From contig JAGTTO010000001.1 of assembly GCA_018223435.1 (NCBI GenBank), forward strand, positions 1,612,001 through 1,676,000: a stretch of DNA of 64,000 nucleotides, in the 5' to 3' direction. This DNA comes from Lachnospiraceae bacterium Marseille-Q4251 (lineage in GTDB: Bacteria > Bacillota > Clostridia > Lachnospirales > Lachnospiraceae). Position 1 is the stretch's first letter; every line of letters begins with the position of its first letter. This document shows, in pieces, positions 27,573-34,197 of this stretch. Made by a program: the position numbers and the translations under genes. The notes below the pieces were generated by a model that worked only from the letters and a program-made list of their open reading frames with translations, made no database searches and had not been told where the DNA came from.

Positions 27573-27614
27573 CGTATGGTATTCTCCAGTTTGTTTTTTC
27601 TAACTTCTCTCTGA

Positions 27615-27644
27615 GGTATACCATAGAGGGGAGTTTACTGTCAA
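27615..27644 (-). promoter_or_regulatory. Promoter of the sortase remnant
   Basis: TTGACA (complement 27639-27644) and TATACC (complement 27615-27620), 18-bp spacing, 42 bp before the start codon. Confidence 0.65.
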
Positions 27645-27718
27645 TATTTTTTGTCTTTTCTTAGATTATGCGGCGCAAAAATCTGATTGGTTTTACTTTT
27701 CTATTGTTGCTTTTTATA

Positions 27719-27747
27719 TTGCATATATCAAGTTTTACTATTATAAT
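27719..27747 (+). promoter_or_regulatory. Promoter of peptide gene A, copy 1
   Basis: TTGCAT and TATAAT separated by 17 bp. About 45 bp around it are almost the same as the promoter of peptide gene B copy 2 at 32671, although the genes downstream differ, so this looks like a recombinant arrangement. Confidence 0.8.
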
Positions 27748-27825
27748 AAAAATATAATATGCTTACCCAGGGAGCTGGGGGACGTGCTCTCACCCGATCC
27801 GAGACCTTACGGAAGAGGTGATTTT

Positions 27826-27909
27826 ATGAGTACATATGAGGAATTTATGGTCATTATAGCGATTGCAAGCTTAATTGTATCGATTCTGAATTTGACGCAT
27901 AAAAAATAG
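27826..27909 (+). CDS. 27-residue hydrophobic peptide A, copy 1 (candidate type I toxin)
   Basis: ATG with AGAGGTG upstream opens a 27-codon frame beginning MSTYEEFMVII and ending LNLTHKK: a short polar head, one membrane-spanning helix and a basic tail. This is the build of small holin-like/Fst-like toxins of Gram-positive type I toxin-antitoxin systems. The same peptide is encoded at 33221-33304 with no amino acid change. A convergent antisense RNA with a consensus promoter overlaps its terminator, and the leader contains a segment repeated in that RNA. Toxicity is not shown by sequence; a membrane-signalling peptide remains possible. Confidence 0.75.
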   Translation: MSTYEEFMVIIAIASLIVSILNLTHKK

Positions 27910-28008
27910 CCGTCCCGCTCTCGACAAAGTTTGGACGGCTACTTTTTGTAGGAAGTTTTAATTTTCGCCGGGTCGGGTGATCTGCACTCACCTTCCGGCT
28001 CCCTTGTT
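27899..28008 (-). ncRNA. Antisense RNA to peptide A, copy 1 (candidate antitoxin)
   Basis: A perfect minus-strand promoter, TTGACA (28038-28043) with TATAAT (28015-28020) at 17 bp, should start a transcript near 28008. It runs into the hairpin ATAGCCGTCC/GGACGGCTA, which has A/T runs on both sides and so ends both convergent RNAs. Its first 30 nt (28007-27979) are complementary to a diverged direct repeat in the toxin leader (27781-27809; shared GA..TGC.CTCACC..TCCG..CCTT). Convergent genes, shared terminator and direct repeats are the layout of the pAD1 par (Fst) locus. End points are estimates. Confidence 0.7.
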
Positions 28009-28245
28009 AAACATATTATAAATCCATTTCGTTTATTTGTCAAATCTTTATTTCATTATTGCAAAGGAAATGACTGCTATAACAAATTTATTTAACCTAT
28101 AGGCTGCACCATAAAATAAATTATATTTTTTCTCTTACAAAGTTGTGATACATTTAAAAACCGGATAAAAAACGGCCTGCACCTTTGCGGTGAGGCCATT
28201 GGTATTTCCAAATCGAATGAGTATTTACTGGAAAGGGCTTAGCCA

Positions 28246-28344
28246 ATGAGTATTTTGGATTTCATTGCAGTCGTGAGCTTTGGACTCACCTGCTTCTGTG
28301 CCGGATACACATTCGGCACAGATAGCAATAAGATACAAAAATAG
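28246..28344 (+). pseudogene. 32-residue hydrophobic peptide B, copy 1 (decayed cassette)
   Basis: The frame encodes a 32-residue peptide (start MSILDFIAVVSFGLT, end SNKIQK) that differs from copy 2 at two residues (GTDS against GRDN). The frame is intact, but relative to copy 2 the promoter and about 200 bp of leader are deleted between the GTATTTCCAAA and TCGAATGAG blocks. The ribosome site is shortened from AAAGGAGGG to AAAGGG, and the antisense-RNA promoter is gone. It therefore looks like a dead toxin cassette next to the AhpD-like gene. The hairpin after it (ATAGCCGCC...GACTATTTTT) also serves as terminator for the operon from the right. Confidence 0.65.
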
Positions 28345-28378
28345 CCGCCACCTTGACGACTATTTTTATCCCCTATGA

Positions 28379-28963
28379 TTATTTCTGCTCCGCTGCCGCT
28401 TTCTGGATATCCAGCTCCCGTTCTACATAGTGGCCATCGTGGAGGTAATCATCGATGGGGGTTCCTACGATATTGTTCCAGTAGTTGTTGGCCAGGGTCA
28501 GTACGGCTGTGGTGACGATGAGAACCAGGGTCTCCTCATCGTATCTTGCCTGCAGGGGCTCGTAGACCTCGTCCGGCACATGGTTCGGGTCTTTTACCAG
28601 AGCTGCTGCAAAATCGAGAAGCTCCATCTCTTCATCGGTAAATTCAAAATGGTCAAAATCCTTGATTCCCAGCTGATCCTCCAGCACCCATTTGAAATAG
28701 TTTCCGCAGATCGGGCATTCGTTTCCGGAAGAAATCGCATAGCCAAAGAGGATCTTTGCCCGGTTTCCGATCTTTTCTTTCAGCGCTTTGTCCACCGCAT
28801 AGGAGCCTTCCTCCAGAGAGGTGAAGGATACTACGCTATGAAGAAGCGTTTCCTTCATATTTGTGATGCGGTAGCCCTGCTCGATATGGTGGTCGATGGC
28901 TGCCTGCTGCTCCGGGGTGGTATGTGCTCTGTCAATTCTTGAAATCAGTTTTTTTCTTTCCAT
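28379..28963 (-). CDS. Carboxymuconolactone decarboxylase/AhpD-like protein
   Basis: 194-residue helical protein of the CMD superfamily. The redox motif GNECPICGNYF holds the two cysteines of the CxxC seen in AhpD, with Glu before it, but the usual His after it is replaced. Flanking helices follow the family (LHSVVSFTSLEEG, ELLDFAAALVKDPN, IVTTAVLTLANNYWNNIVG). It is the last gene of the amino-acid ABC operon, 18 bp after the permease. With the thioredoxin at the other end it frames the operon with thiol-redox proteins, which hints at a cystine or disulfide substrate (inference). Confidence 0.88.
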   Translation of the reverse strand: MERKKLISRIDRAHTTPEQQAAIDHHIEQGYRITNMKETLLHSVVSFTSLEEGSYAVDKALKEKIGNRAKILFGYAISSGNECPICGNYFKWVLEDQLGIKDFDHFEFTDEEMELLDFAAALVKDPNHVPDEVYEPLQARYDEETLVLIVTTAVLTLANNYWNNIVGTPIDDYLHDGHYVERELDIQKAAAEQK

Positions 28964-28981
28964 AATGATAAGTCTCCTTTT

Positions 28982-29689
28982 CTATTCTGCAAGGCCCATA
29001 TGGAGCTTTGCGTTTTTTTCAATTCGGGTAAAGATCTGTGAAAAGCCAATGCTTAATATAATGTAGAAAAAGCCAACCAGTGTGTAAGCTTCTATGTAAC
29101 GGTATCCGTACTCCGCCTGGAGCTTTGCCGCCGCCATGATATCTACCACCGAGATTGTGAAGACGACGGAGGTTCCTTTCAGAAGAGCCAGGAAAAAATT
29201 AAAGTAGTTCGGCAGCGCCACGATGATGGCCTGGGGAATGATGATCCGGAAATAGGCCTGCCGTTTTGTCATCCCGAGGGCATGAGCCGCTTCCATCTGC
29301 CTCATATCCACCGAATTTAAAGCGCCCCTGACGATTTCACAGAGGAAAGCTGAGGAATACAGGGTCAAAGTCCCGACAGCGGTCACATTTTTATTCATAT
29401 CAATGGAACCCCAAACACGTTCCCCACCGTAAAAGGTAAAATTGATCAGTTTCGGAATCCCGTAAAAAGCCAGGAAAAGCAGCACCAGAAGCGGAATGCT
29501 CCGGAAAAAGGAAACGTAAATGGATACCAGACGATTCGCCACCGGAACCCGATACATTTTCAGCAGCGCCAGGAGAAAGCCCAGCACCAGGCCTGCCGTC
29601 ACCGGAAAGATCGTCAGGAAAAGGGTCAGCGGCAGGGCTTTGACCACATATCCTGTTGTATCAAAAATAAACGCCCAGCTGAAATTCAT
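28982..29689 (-). CDS. Amino acid ABC transporter permease (His/Glu/Gln/Arg/opine type)
   Basis: 235-residue membrane protein with five or so helices and the EAA-type loop MEAAHALGMTKRQAYFRIIIPQA, conserved in polar amino acid importers. It overlaps the preceding permease by 4 bp and pairs with it as a heterodimer. Neighbours supply the binding protein, ATPase and redox partners. The cystine importer TcyJKLMN-type systems share this composition, but the substrate is not decided by the sequence. Confidence 0.93.
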   Translation of the reverse strand: MNFSWAFIFDTTGYVVKALPLTLFLTIFPVTAGLVLGFLLALLKMYRVPVANRLVSIYVSFFRSIPLLVLLFLAFYGIPKLINFTFYGGERVWGSIDMNKNVTAVGTLTLYSSAFLCEIVRGALNSVDMRQMEAAHALGMTKRQAYFRIIIPQAIIVALPNYFNFFLALLKGTSVVFTISVVDIMAAAKLQAEYGYRYIEAYTLVGFFYIILSIGFSQIFTRIEKNAKLHMGLAE

Positions 29690-30369
29690 TGTACACTTTC
29701 CTTTCTCATCTGTTTTTCCAGACGGCTGAAGATAAACTGAATCAGAACGGCCAGGGCCCAGTAGATGATCGCCACAGAAAAATACATTTCAAAGGTTTTC
29801 ACATGGCTGACATTGGTATCCAGCTGTCTTGCTTTTCCAAGAATATCGAAGATTCCCAACGTGTATACAAGAGCTGTCGCCCGAATAATCGAGAGCACCG
29901 CGCTTCCCAGATTCGGGAGGATGACAGCCAGTCCCTGGGGAACGATGATATGGAAAAACTTCTGGATTTCCGTATATCCCAGAGCGTGTGCCGCCTCCAG
30001 CTGACCTTTCTGGATGGAATTGTATGCACTTCGGAACATCTCGCTGCTCGTCGTTCCTAGTTCAATCATCAAAGCCAGCACCACAAAGCTGATTTTCGAC
30101 CAGTTGGATACATTAATAAGCTTCGGAAGACCAAAATATACAATGTACAGAAGGACAACTGTGGGGATTCCGCGAATGATATCCGTCAGAATCCTGAGAA
30201 ACTTTTTCAGCCAGCCCGAACCGCTTACCTTTCCCCAGGCCACAAGGAGCCCCAGCAGCCAGCCAAGCACCAGCGTGACTGCCGTGATCTCCAATGTAAC
30301 CGGAAGAGCAGAAAGGATCGCTGGAAATTTTTCAATAATAAAATGAATGTCAAAGTTTTCCCTTACCAT
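29686..30369 (-). CDS. Amino acid ABC transporter permease, second subunit
   Basis: 227-residue paralogue of the neighbouring permease with the loop LEAAHALGYTEIQKFFHIIVPQG. The ATG overlaps nothing upstream and lies 34 bp after the binding-protein stop. The stop overlaps the next permease start by 4 bp. The N-terminus (MVRENFDIHFIIEKFPAILSALP) is normal for the family. Confidence 0.93.
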   Translation of the reverse strand: MVRENFDIHFIIEKFPAILSALPVTLEITAVTLVLGWLLGLLVAWGKVSGSGWLKKFLRILTDIIRGIPTVVLLYIVYFGLPKLINVSNWSKISFVVLALMIELGTTSSEMFRSAYNSIQKGQLEAAHALGYTEIQKFFHIIVPQGLAVILPNLGSAVLSIIRATALVYTLGIFDILGKARQLDTNVSHVKTFEMYFSVAIIYWALAVLIQFIFSRLEKQMRKESVQ

Positions 30370-30403
30370 AGCTGCCTCCGTCTCTGCTTTTTCCTCTCAG
30401 CCC

Positions 30404-31273
30404 TTACTCTGCTGCAGTCTCTTCCTCGGTACCGGTACCAGTCTCAGTCTCCGCCTCAGTTTCATCTTCCTCTGCCAGAGCAAAAACGTTATATCCGAAT
30501 ACATCCTCGGAAAGTTTGGAGAGGGTTCCGTCCTCTTTCAGTGTTCCAAGAGCCTCATTGATGGCATCTCCCAGCTCGGTTTCTGACTGATTAACGATCG
30601 GATAGGTCGGTACCACGGCTACGGGATCGGAAATCACCAGGCCTGCGACGGTATCTTTGTCCTGCAGGTTAAATACCGGGATCAGATCTGCGGACCAGTC
30701 ATAATCGCCTGACCGGATGGATGCAAAGAGATCTGCATAGCTGAACTCTGTGTTTAATGTATACTCGATCTGTTTGTCCGGATGATTTGCATTCCAGTCA
30801 TCGTATACAAAGCGGATACCGCCGGATGCATTTACCAGATAGGGCTTCAGTCCCTGATCGAGAGCATCGTCAAAGCTGTTGATCTCTTCTCCCTCTCTGT
30901 GGATGATTCCAACCGGCGTATAACCCACGTTGTTTTCCGGCATATAGTAAGTGGCAGTTCTCGCATCGTTCTTAAACAGGGAGTTAATTCCTACCTGATA
31001 GGTTCCGGACTGCACGCCCACATTCATGGTCTCTTTATCTGTGATCTCATAGGTGAAGGTGTACTGGGGAAGCAACTCGTCCACGGCCTTGAAGACTTCC
31101 ACATCATAGCCCTGGGCCTCTCCGTTGTCATCCGCATAGGTGATCGGATAGAAGCCTCCGGCTACTGCCACCTTGATTTCCTTTGCCTCTTCGTCTGCAC
31201 TGACCGGCAATGCGGCTAATACCAGAGATGCGGCGGCTGCTGTGGTTACAAGTTTAAAAAATACGTTTTTCAT
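30404..31273 (-). CDS. Amino acid ABC transporter substrate-binding protein, no lipobox, acidic tail
   Basis: 289-residue periplasmic-binding-protein type II fold. The mature part starts KEIKVAVAGGFYPITYADDNGEAQGYDVEVFKAV, the usual entry motif of polar amino acid receptors (given here in two blocks around residues 32-65). The signal peptide ends ALPVSA-DEE and has no cysteine, so it is not a standard lipoprotein. The last 25 residues are an acidic Glu/Thr low-complexity tail (ETEAETETGTGTEEE), rare for this family. It is expressed between the ATPase and permease genes. Confidence 0.92.
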   Translation of the reverse strand: MKNVFFKLVTTAAAASLVLAALPVSADEEAKEIKVAVAGGFYPITYADDNGEAQGYDVEVFKAVDELLPQYTFTYEITDKETMNVGVQSGTYQVGINSLFKNDARTATYYMPENNVGYTPVGIIHREGEEINSFDDALDQGLKPYLVNASGGIRFVYDDWNANHPDKQIEYTLNTEFSYADLFASIRSGDYDWSADLIPVFNLQDKDTVAGLVISDPVAVVPTYPIVNQSETELGDAINEALGTLKEDGTLSKLSEDVFGYNVFALAEEDETEAETETGTGTEEETAAE

Positions 31274-31304
31274 AATAGTTCTCCTCCTGCTTTTTGGCTT
31301 TTTG

Positions 31305-32060
31305 TTAAATGTATATCTGATAATCTGCGGGAAAAAGAAATTCCAGAAATTCTCTCGTCCGCTGTTCTCTCGGGTGATTAAAGATCTCCCTCGGCGTTCC
31401 TTCTTCCACGATGTTTCCTTTATCCATGAAAATGATCCGGTCGCTGAGTTCCCTTGCGAAGTCGATCTCGTGGGTAACGGTCAGCATTGTGATTCCGTCA
31501 TTGGCGATGGTCCGGATGGCCTCCAGCACTTCTTTGGTAAGCTCCGGGTCCAGAGCGGATGTTGGCTCATCCAGAAGCAAGATGGAAGGCTGCATGGCAA
31601 CGGCTCTGGCGATGGCCGTCCGTTGCTGCTGTCCGCCGGAAATCTGGGAGGGATAGCTGTCTTTCCATTCCAGCATGCCTACCTCTTTCAGCTTTTCCAG
31701 GGCGATCTCTTCGGCTTCTTTCCGGGATCTTTTTTTCACAATGATCTGGGCTTCCATCACATTTTCCAGAACGGTTTTATTGTGAAAAAGGTTGTAGGAC
31801 TGAAAAACCATTCCGCTTTTCTGTACCAGCCTGTGGATTGTTTTTCCATCCGAATGCTCCGCATCTGCGGTTACTTCATCGATGGTAATGGTTCCACGGT
31901 CCGGTTTTTCCAGGAAATTGACACAGCGCAGAAGCGTTGTCTTTCCGGTTCCGCTGGGACCGATGATGGAAACGATCTCGCCGCTTTTTACTTCCAGGCT
32001 GATATCATCCAGAATCGTCTTCCCGCTGAATGTTTTTTTCAGGTGTTCTATCTTTAACAT
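31305..32060 (-). CDS. Amino acid ABC transporter ATP-binding protein
   Basis: 251-residue cytoplasmic ATPase: Walker A GPSGTGKTTLL, Q loop VFQSYNLF, signature ISGGQQQRTAIARA and Walker B SILLLDEPTSALD, then the His switch TVTHEIDFA. This is GlnQ-type, as expected for a polar amino acid importer. It follows the thioredoxin gene by 9 bp. Confidence 0.96.
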   Translation of the reverse strand: MLKIEHLKKTFSGKTILDDISLEVKSGEIVSIIGPSGTGKTTLLRCVNFLEKPDRGTITIDEVTADAEHSDGKTIHRLVQKSGMVFQSYNLFHNKTVLENVMEAQIIVKKRSRKEAEEIALEKLKEVGMLEWKDSYPSQISGGQQQRTAIARAVAMQPSILLLDEPTSALDPELTKEVLEAIRTIANDGITMLTVTHEIDFARELSDRIIFMDKGNIVEEGTPREIFNHPREQRTREFLEFLFPADYQIYI

Positions 32061-32069
32061 GTTAGCCTC

Positions 32070-32390
32070 CTATGCCCGAAGCTGTTCCTCTATGACTGCC
32101 GCAATACTCTCTTTCGACCGGAAGCCGATGGTCTTCTTTTTCACCGTGCCACCCTTGATAAAAAGAAGTGTCGGTGCTGCCATGACCCGGAAGCGTTTCA
32201 CCGCTTCCTTTCCCTCGTCGATCCGTATGCTGTAAAACTTAATGTCTTTCTCTTCTTCCGATAATTCTTCTAATACAGGCCCCAGGGCCTGACAGGGACC
32301 ACATCCCTGATTCCAGAAATCCAAAATAACCGGATGATCTGCTTTCAGAACTTTTTCTTCTATCTCTGTGTCCAGAATTTTCTCAACCAT
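32070..32390 (-). CDS. Thioredoxin-like protein with atypical GCGPC active site
   Basis: 106 residues with the thioredoxin fold: VILDFWNQGCGPCQALGPVLEEL around 21-43 and the cis-Pro segment VMAAPTLLFIKGG. The active site keeps the CGPC cysteines, but the residue before them is Gly instead of the near-universal Trp, which should change redox behaviour and partner choice. TAGGAGA precedes the ATG. It is the first gene of the amino-acid ABC operon under a strong promoter, so it may reduce an imported disulfide such as cystine. Confidence 0.9.
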   Translation of the reverse strand: MVEKILDTEIEEKVLKADHPVILDFWNQGCGPCQALGPVLEELSEEEKDIKFYSIRIDEGKEAVKRFRVMAAPTLLFIKGGTVKKKTIGFRSKESIAAVIEEQLRA

Positions 32391-32441
32391 TCTATATCTC
32401 CTATTTTCATATGTGTTTACTAGGATTTATGTGTTGTCGCT

Positions 32442-32470
32442 ATTATACAGAACAAAATCGAAAACGTCAA
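32442..32470 (-). promoter_or_regulatory. Promoter of the thioredoxin/amino-acid ABC operon
   Basis: TTGACG (complement 32465-32470) and TATAAT (complement 32442-32447) with 17-bp spacing. Confidence 0.88.
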
Positions 32471-32492
32471 TCACCTTTTTCCTATAGCAGGA

Positions 32493-32517
32493 TATAGTTT
32501 TTTCTTATAAAACTATA
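32493..32517. promoter_or_regulatory. Palindrome upstream of the amino-acid ABC operon promoter
   Basis: TATAGTTTT, 7 bp, AAAACTATA: a perfect 9-bp inverted repeat 23 bp upstream of the -35 box. It has the T-N11-A look of a LysR-type site and is a candidate activator site, but no regulator is encoded next to it. Confidence 0.5.
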
Positions 32518-32584
32518 AGAGAATTCCAAAATAAAACACCACCTGCGGCATTCCAGAGAGCGCCGAAGGCGGTCTTTCCTATAA

Positions 32585-32612
32585 AATAAAAAACGGCCTG
32601 CACCTTTGCGGT
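32585..32612 (-). terminator. Minus-strand hairpin terminator repeated at both peptide clusters
   Basis: GGCCT.CACC...GGTG.GGCC stem followed on the minus strand by TTTTTTAT. The same 45-bp block (ACGGCCTGCACCTTTGCGGTG and so on) occurs at 28167-28213, upstream of the decayed peptide B. Confidence 0.65.
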
Positions 32613-32670
32613 GAAGCCATTAGTATTTCCAAAATTGAAGTTTACCAAGGAGTTTTTGTTGCTTTATATA

Positions 32671-32699
32671 TTGCATATATCAAGTTTTACTGTTATAAT
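32671..32699 (+). promoter_or_regulatory. Promoter of peptide gene B, copy 2
   Basis: TTGCAT-17-TATAAT, identical in arrangement to the one at 27719. The transcript would carry a leader of about 160 nt with several inverted repeats (GGTGCTGCC, CGGTAGGCGGTTACTCC) before the peptide. Confidence 0.82.
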
Positions 32700-32864
32700 C
32701 GAAATATGGGTGCTGCCATAACGGTAGGCGGTTACTCCTCCAACAGAGGGTTGCAGAGTGCCATTGACACTTGTTTTGCAACAACCAAAGTGGAATGGAC
32801 ATTTGTAACCCTCTAATTACATAGAAACTCGAAAGAGTATTCACTGGAAAGGAGGGCTTAGCCA

Positions 32865-32963
32865 ATGAGTATTTTGGATTTCATTGCAGTCGTGAGCTTT
32901 GGACTCACCTGCTTCTGTGCCGGATACACATTCGGCAGAGATAATAACAAGATACAAAAATAA
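32865..32963 (+). CDS. 32-residue hydrophobic peptide B, copy 2 (candidate type I toxin)
   Basis: AAAGGAGGG stands ahead of an ATG opening a 32-residue frame: MSILDFIAVVSFGLT, then CFCAGYTFG with two cysteines, and a polar basic end. One membrane helix is predicted. It has a promoter, a structured leader, a bidirectional terminator (TAACCG/CGGTTA, 32956-32998) and a convergent antisense promoter at 33053-33081. This is therefore the complete version of the cassette that is decayed at 28246. It is followed 257 bp later by peptide A copy 2. Function is proposed by architecture only. Confidence 0.72.
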   Translation: MSILDFIAVVSFGLTCFCAGYTFGRDNNKIQK

Positions 32964-33046
32964 CCGCCCCAGCCTGCAAAACTGAACGGTTACTTTTGTA
33001 AGTAACAAATATGCGGACTAACCGTCTATCGGTAGTGCCCTTTTCA
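32954..33046 (-). ncRNA. Antisense RNA to peptide B, copy 2 (candidate antitoxin)
   Basis: Minus-strand TTGACA (33076-33081) with extended TGCTAATGT (-10 at 33053-33058), 17-bp spacer. The transcript would begin GATTATTG or close by, contain GGGCACTACCGATAG and end in the shared TAACCG hairpin. A CGGTAG block is common to the toxin leader and the sense strand of this RNA, so the two RNAs could pair there. End points are estimates. Confidence 0.6.
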
Positions 33047-33220
33047 ATAATCACATTAGCACGCATTTATAGAAATGTCAAGTTCTTTTGAATTTATGCA
33101 AAGTTTTTCTTGTGAATACTAGACTTAAACCTATCTTCCGCAAAAAATCTAATATGCTTACCCAGGGAGCTGGGGGACGTGCTCTCACCCGATCCGAGAC
33201 CTTACGGAAGAGGTGATTTT

Positions 33221-33304
33221 ATGAGTACATATGAGGAATTTATGGTCATTATAGCAATTGCAAGCTTAATTGTATCGATTCTGAATTTGACGCATAAAAA
33301 ATAG
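33221..33304 (+). CDS. 27-residue hydrophobic peptide A, copy 2 (candidate type I toxin)
   Basis: Encodes the same 27 residues as copy 1 (27826-27909) and the surrounding 350 bp are nearly identical, including the AGAGGTG ribosome site and the structured leader starting GCTTACCCAGGGAG. It differs in having no consensus promoter immediately upstream (best is a weak TTGTGA/TATCTT near 33110), so it may be read from the peptide B transcript or be poorly expressed. The terminator hairpin has changed in its loop (TGACTTTGGCGAG) with two arm mismatches. Confidence 0.72.
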   Translation: MSTYEEFMVIIAIASLIVSILNLTHKK

Positions 33305-33397
33305 CCGTCCTGACTTTGGCGAGCTGGCGACTATTTTTTAAACTATTAATTTTTCGCCGGGTCGGGTGATCTGCACTCACCTTCCGGCTCCCTTGTT
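33294..33397 (-). ncRNA. Antisense RNA to peptide A, copy 2 (candidate antitoxin)
   Basis: Minus-strand TTGACA (33427-33432) and TATAAT (33404-33409), 17 bp apart. The RNA 5' end carries the complement of the repeat at 33368-33396, matching the leader repeat 33176-33204. Its promoter is intact although the sense promoter is weak, which favours silencing at this copy. End points are estimates. Confidence 0.68.
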
Positions 33398-33511
33398 AAG
33401 CATATTATAAATCCATTTCATTTGTTTGTCAAATCTTTATTGCATAATTGCAAAGGAAATGACTGCTATGGCAGATTTATTTAATCCATAGGCGGCATCA
33501 TAAAATCATCT

Positions 33512-34050
33512 TTAATGGTCTGTATTATTTGCCCGGATAATTGTTATAATTCCAAGCACCAATGCTACTCCTCCAATAATCCCAATCACAATCACTTCCG
33601 GAGGAAAATTTCCGATCCGTCCAGCTACAAAGACTGCCGTCGGTCCGTCGCTTCCCGGCAGCATGAAAGTCCATGTGCGCGTTATAAAAAGCTTCAGTGC
33701 GTACAGCAGCATGAACATACCCGCAATGCACAACACTCCGCCGCCGGCAATCCTTTTAACCATTCTTTTCCTCTGACTCCTCGCAATCTCAAGACTCGCT
33801 ATGATTCCTTCATCAGAATGTTTTTCTTCATCCCGTGCACAGTTCATCAGCTCCGTCAGTGTGATCCCAAGCGCGTCCACCAGCGGTTCTAACGTATTGA
33901 TATCCGGATATCCAATCCCCGTTTCCACCGGCTCACCGCCTTGTCTGTCACATGCAGCCGCTCTGCGAGCTCTGCTTGCGTCATCTGTTTTTCCTTCCGC
34001 AGATCTGCGATCACATAGGGATGAAAGAAATCTCTGACGTGCAACTTCTT
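33512..34050 (-). pseudogene. XRE-family membrane-anchored regulator, frameshifted and 5'-truncated
   Basis: The helix-turn-helix part (ADLRKEKQMTQAELAERLHVTDKAVSRWKRG) lies in one frame, about 33925-34035. The continuation GYPDINTLEPLVDALGITLTELM and the membrane tail (two helices, AGMFMLLYALKLF and VIVIGIIGGVALVLGIITII) lie in the next frame. A single lost base in the run CGGGGATTGG near 33917 explains this, since related proteins read RWERGIGYPDI without a break. No start with a ribosome site precedes the HTH; the sequence in front belongs to the tRNA terminator. The gene probably cannot make a full product unless the shift is a sequencing error. Confidence 0.75.
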
Positions 34051-34067
34051 TTTTGTCTGAAAAACAA

Positions 34068-34103
34068 AAAAACGGAAAACCTTGATTTCCAAGATTTCCC
34101 GGC
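34068..34103 (-). terminator. Terminator of the tRNA-Trp gene
   Basis: Minus-strand CGGGAAATCTTG, loop GAAAT, CAAGGTTTTCCG followed by TTTTTTTG. Confidence 0.75.
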
Positions 34104-34111
34104 TTCAGTAA

Positions 34112-34182
34112 CAGGGGATGAGAGAATCGAACTCCCACTAAGAGTTTTGGAGACTCCTGTCATGCCATTTGACCAATCCCCT
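34112..34182 (-). tRNA. tRNA-Trp (anticodon CCA), unusual copy
   Basis: 71 nt folding as a full cloverleaf. The acceptor is AGGGGAT/ATCCCCT, the D stem GTCA/TGAC with loop AATGGCA, and the anticodon stem GGAGT/ACTCT with loop CTCCAAA giving anticodon CCA. A 4-nt variable region is followed by the T stem GGGAG/CTCTC with loop TTCGATT, then discriminator G. The 3' CCA is not encoded. The 7-nt D loop and 4-nt variable loop are short but possible. It has its own promoter and terminator. It lies at the joint between a truncated gene and a decayed regulator, a typical place for past integration. Confidence 0.88.
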
Positions 34183-34197
34183 ATGGATTTGCGTTAC

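Noticed and set aside
33512..34138. Single 208-codon gene over the XRE region
   Set aside because: The N-terminal 80 residues of that frame are not protein-like, while the true helix-turn-helix lies in another frame; a frameshifted pseudogene fits better.
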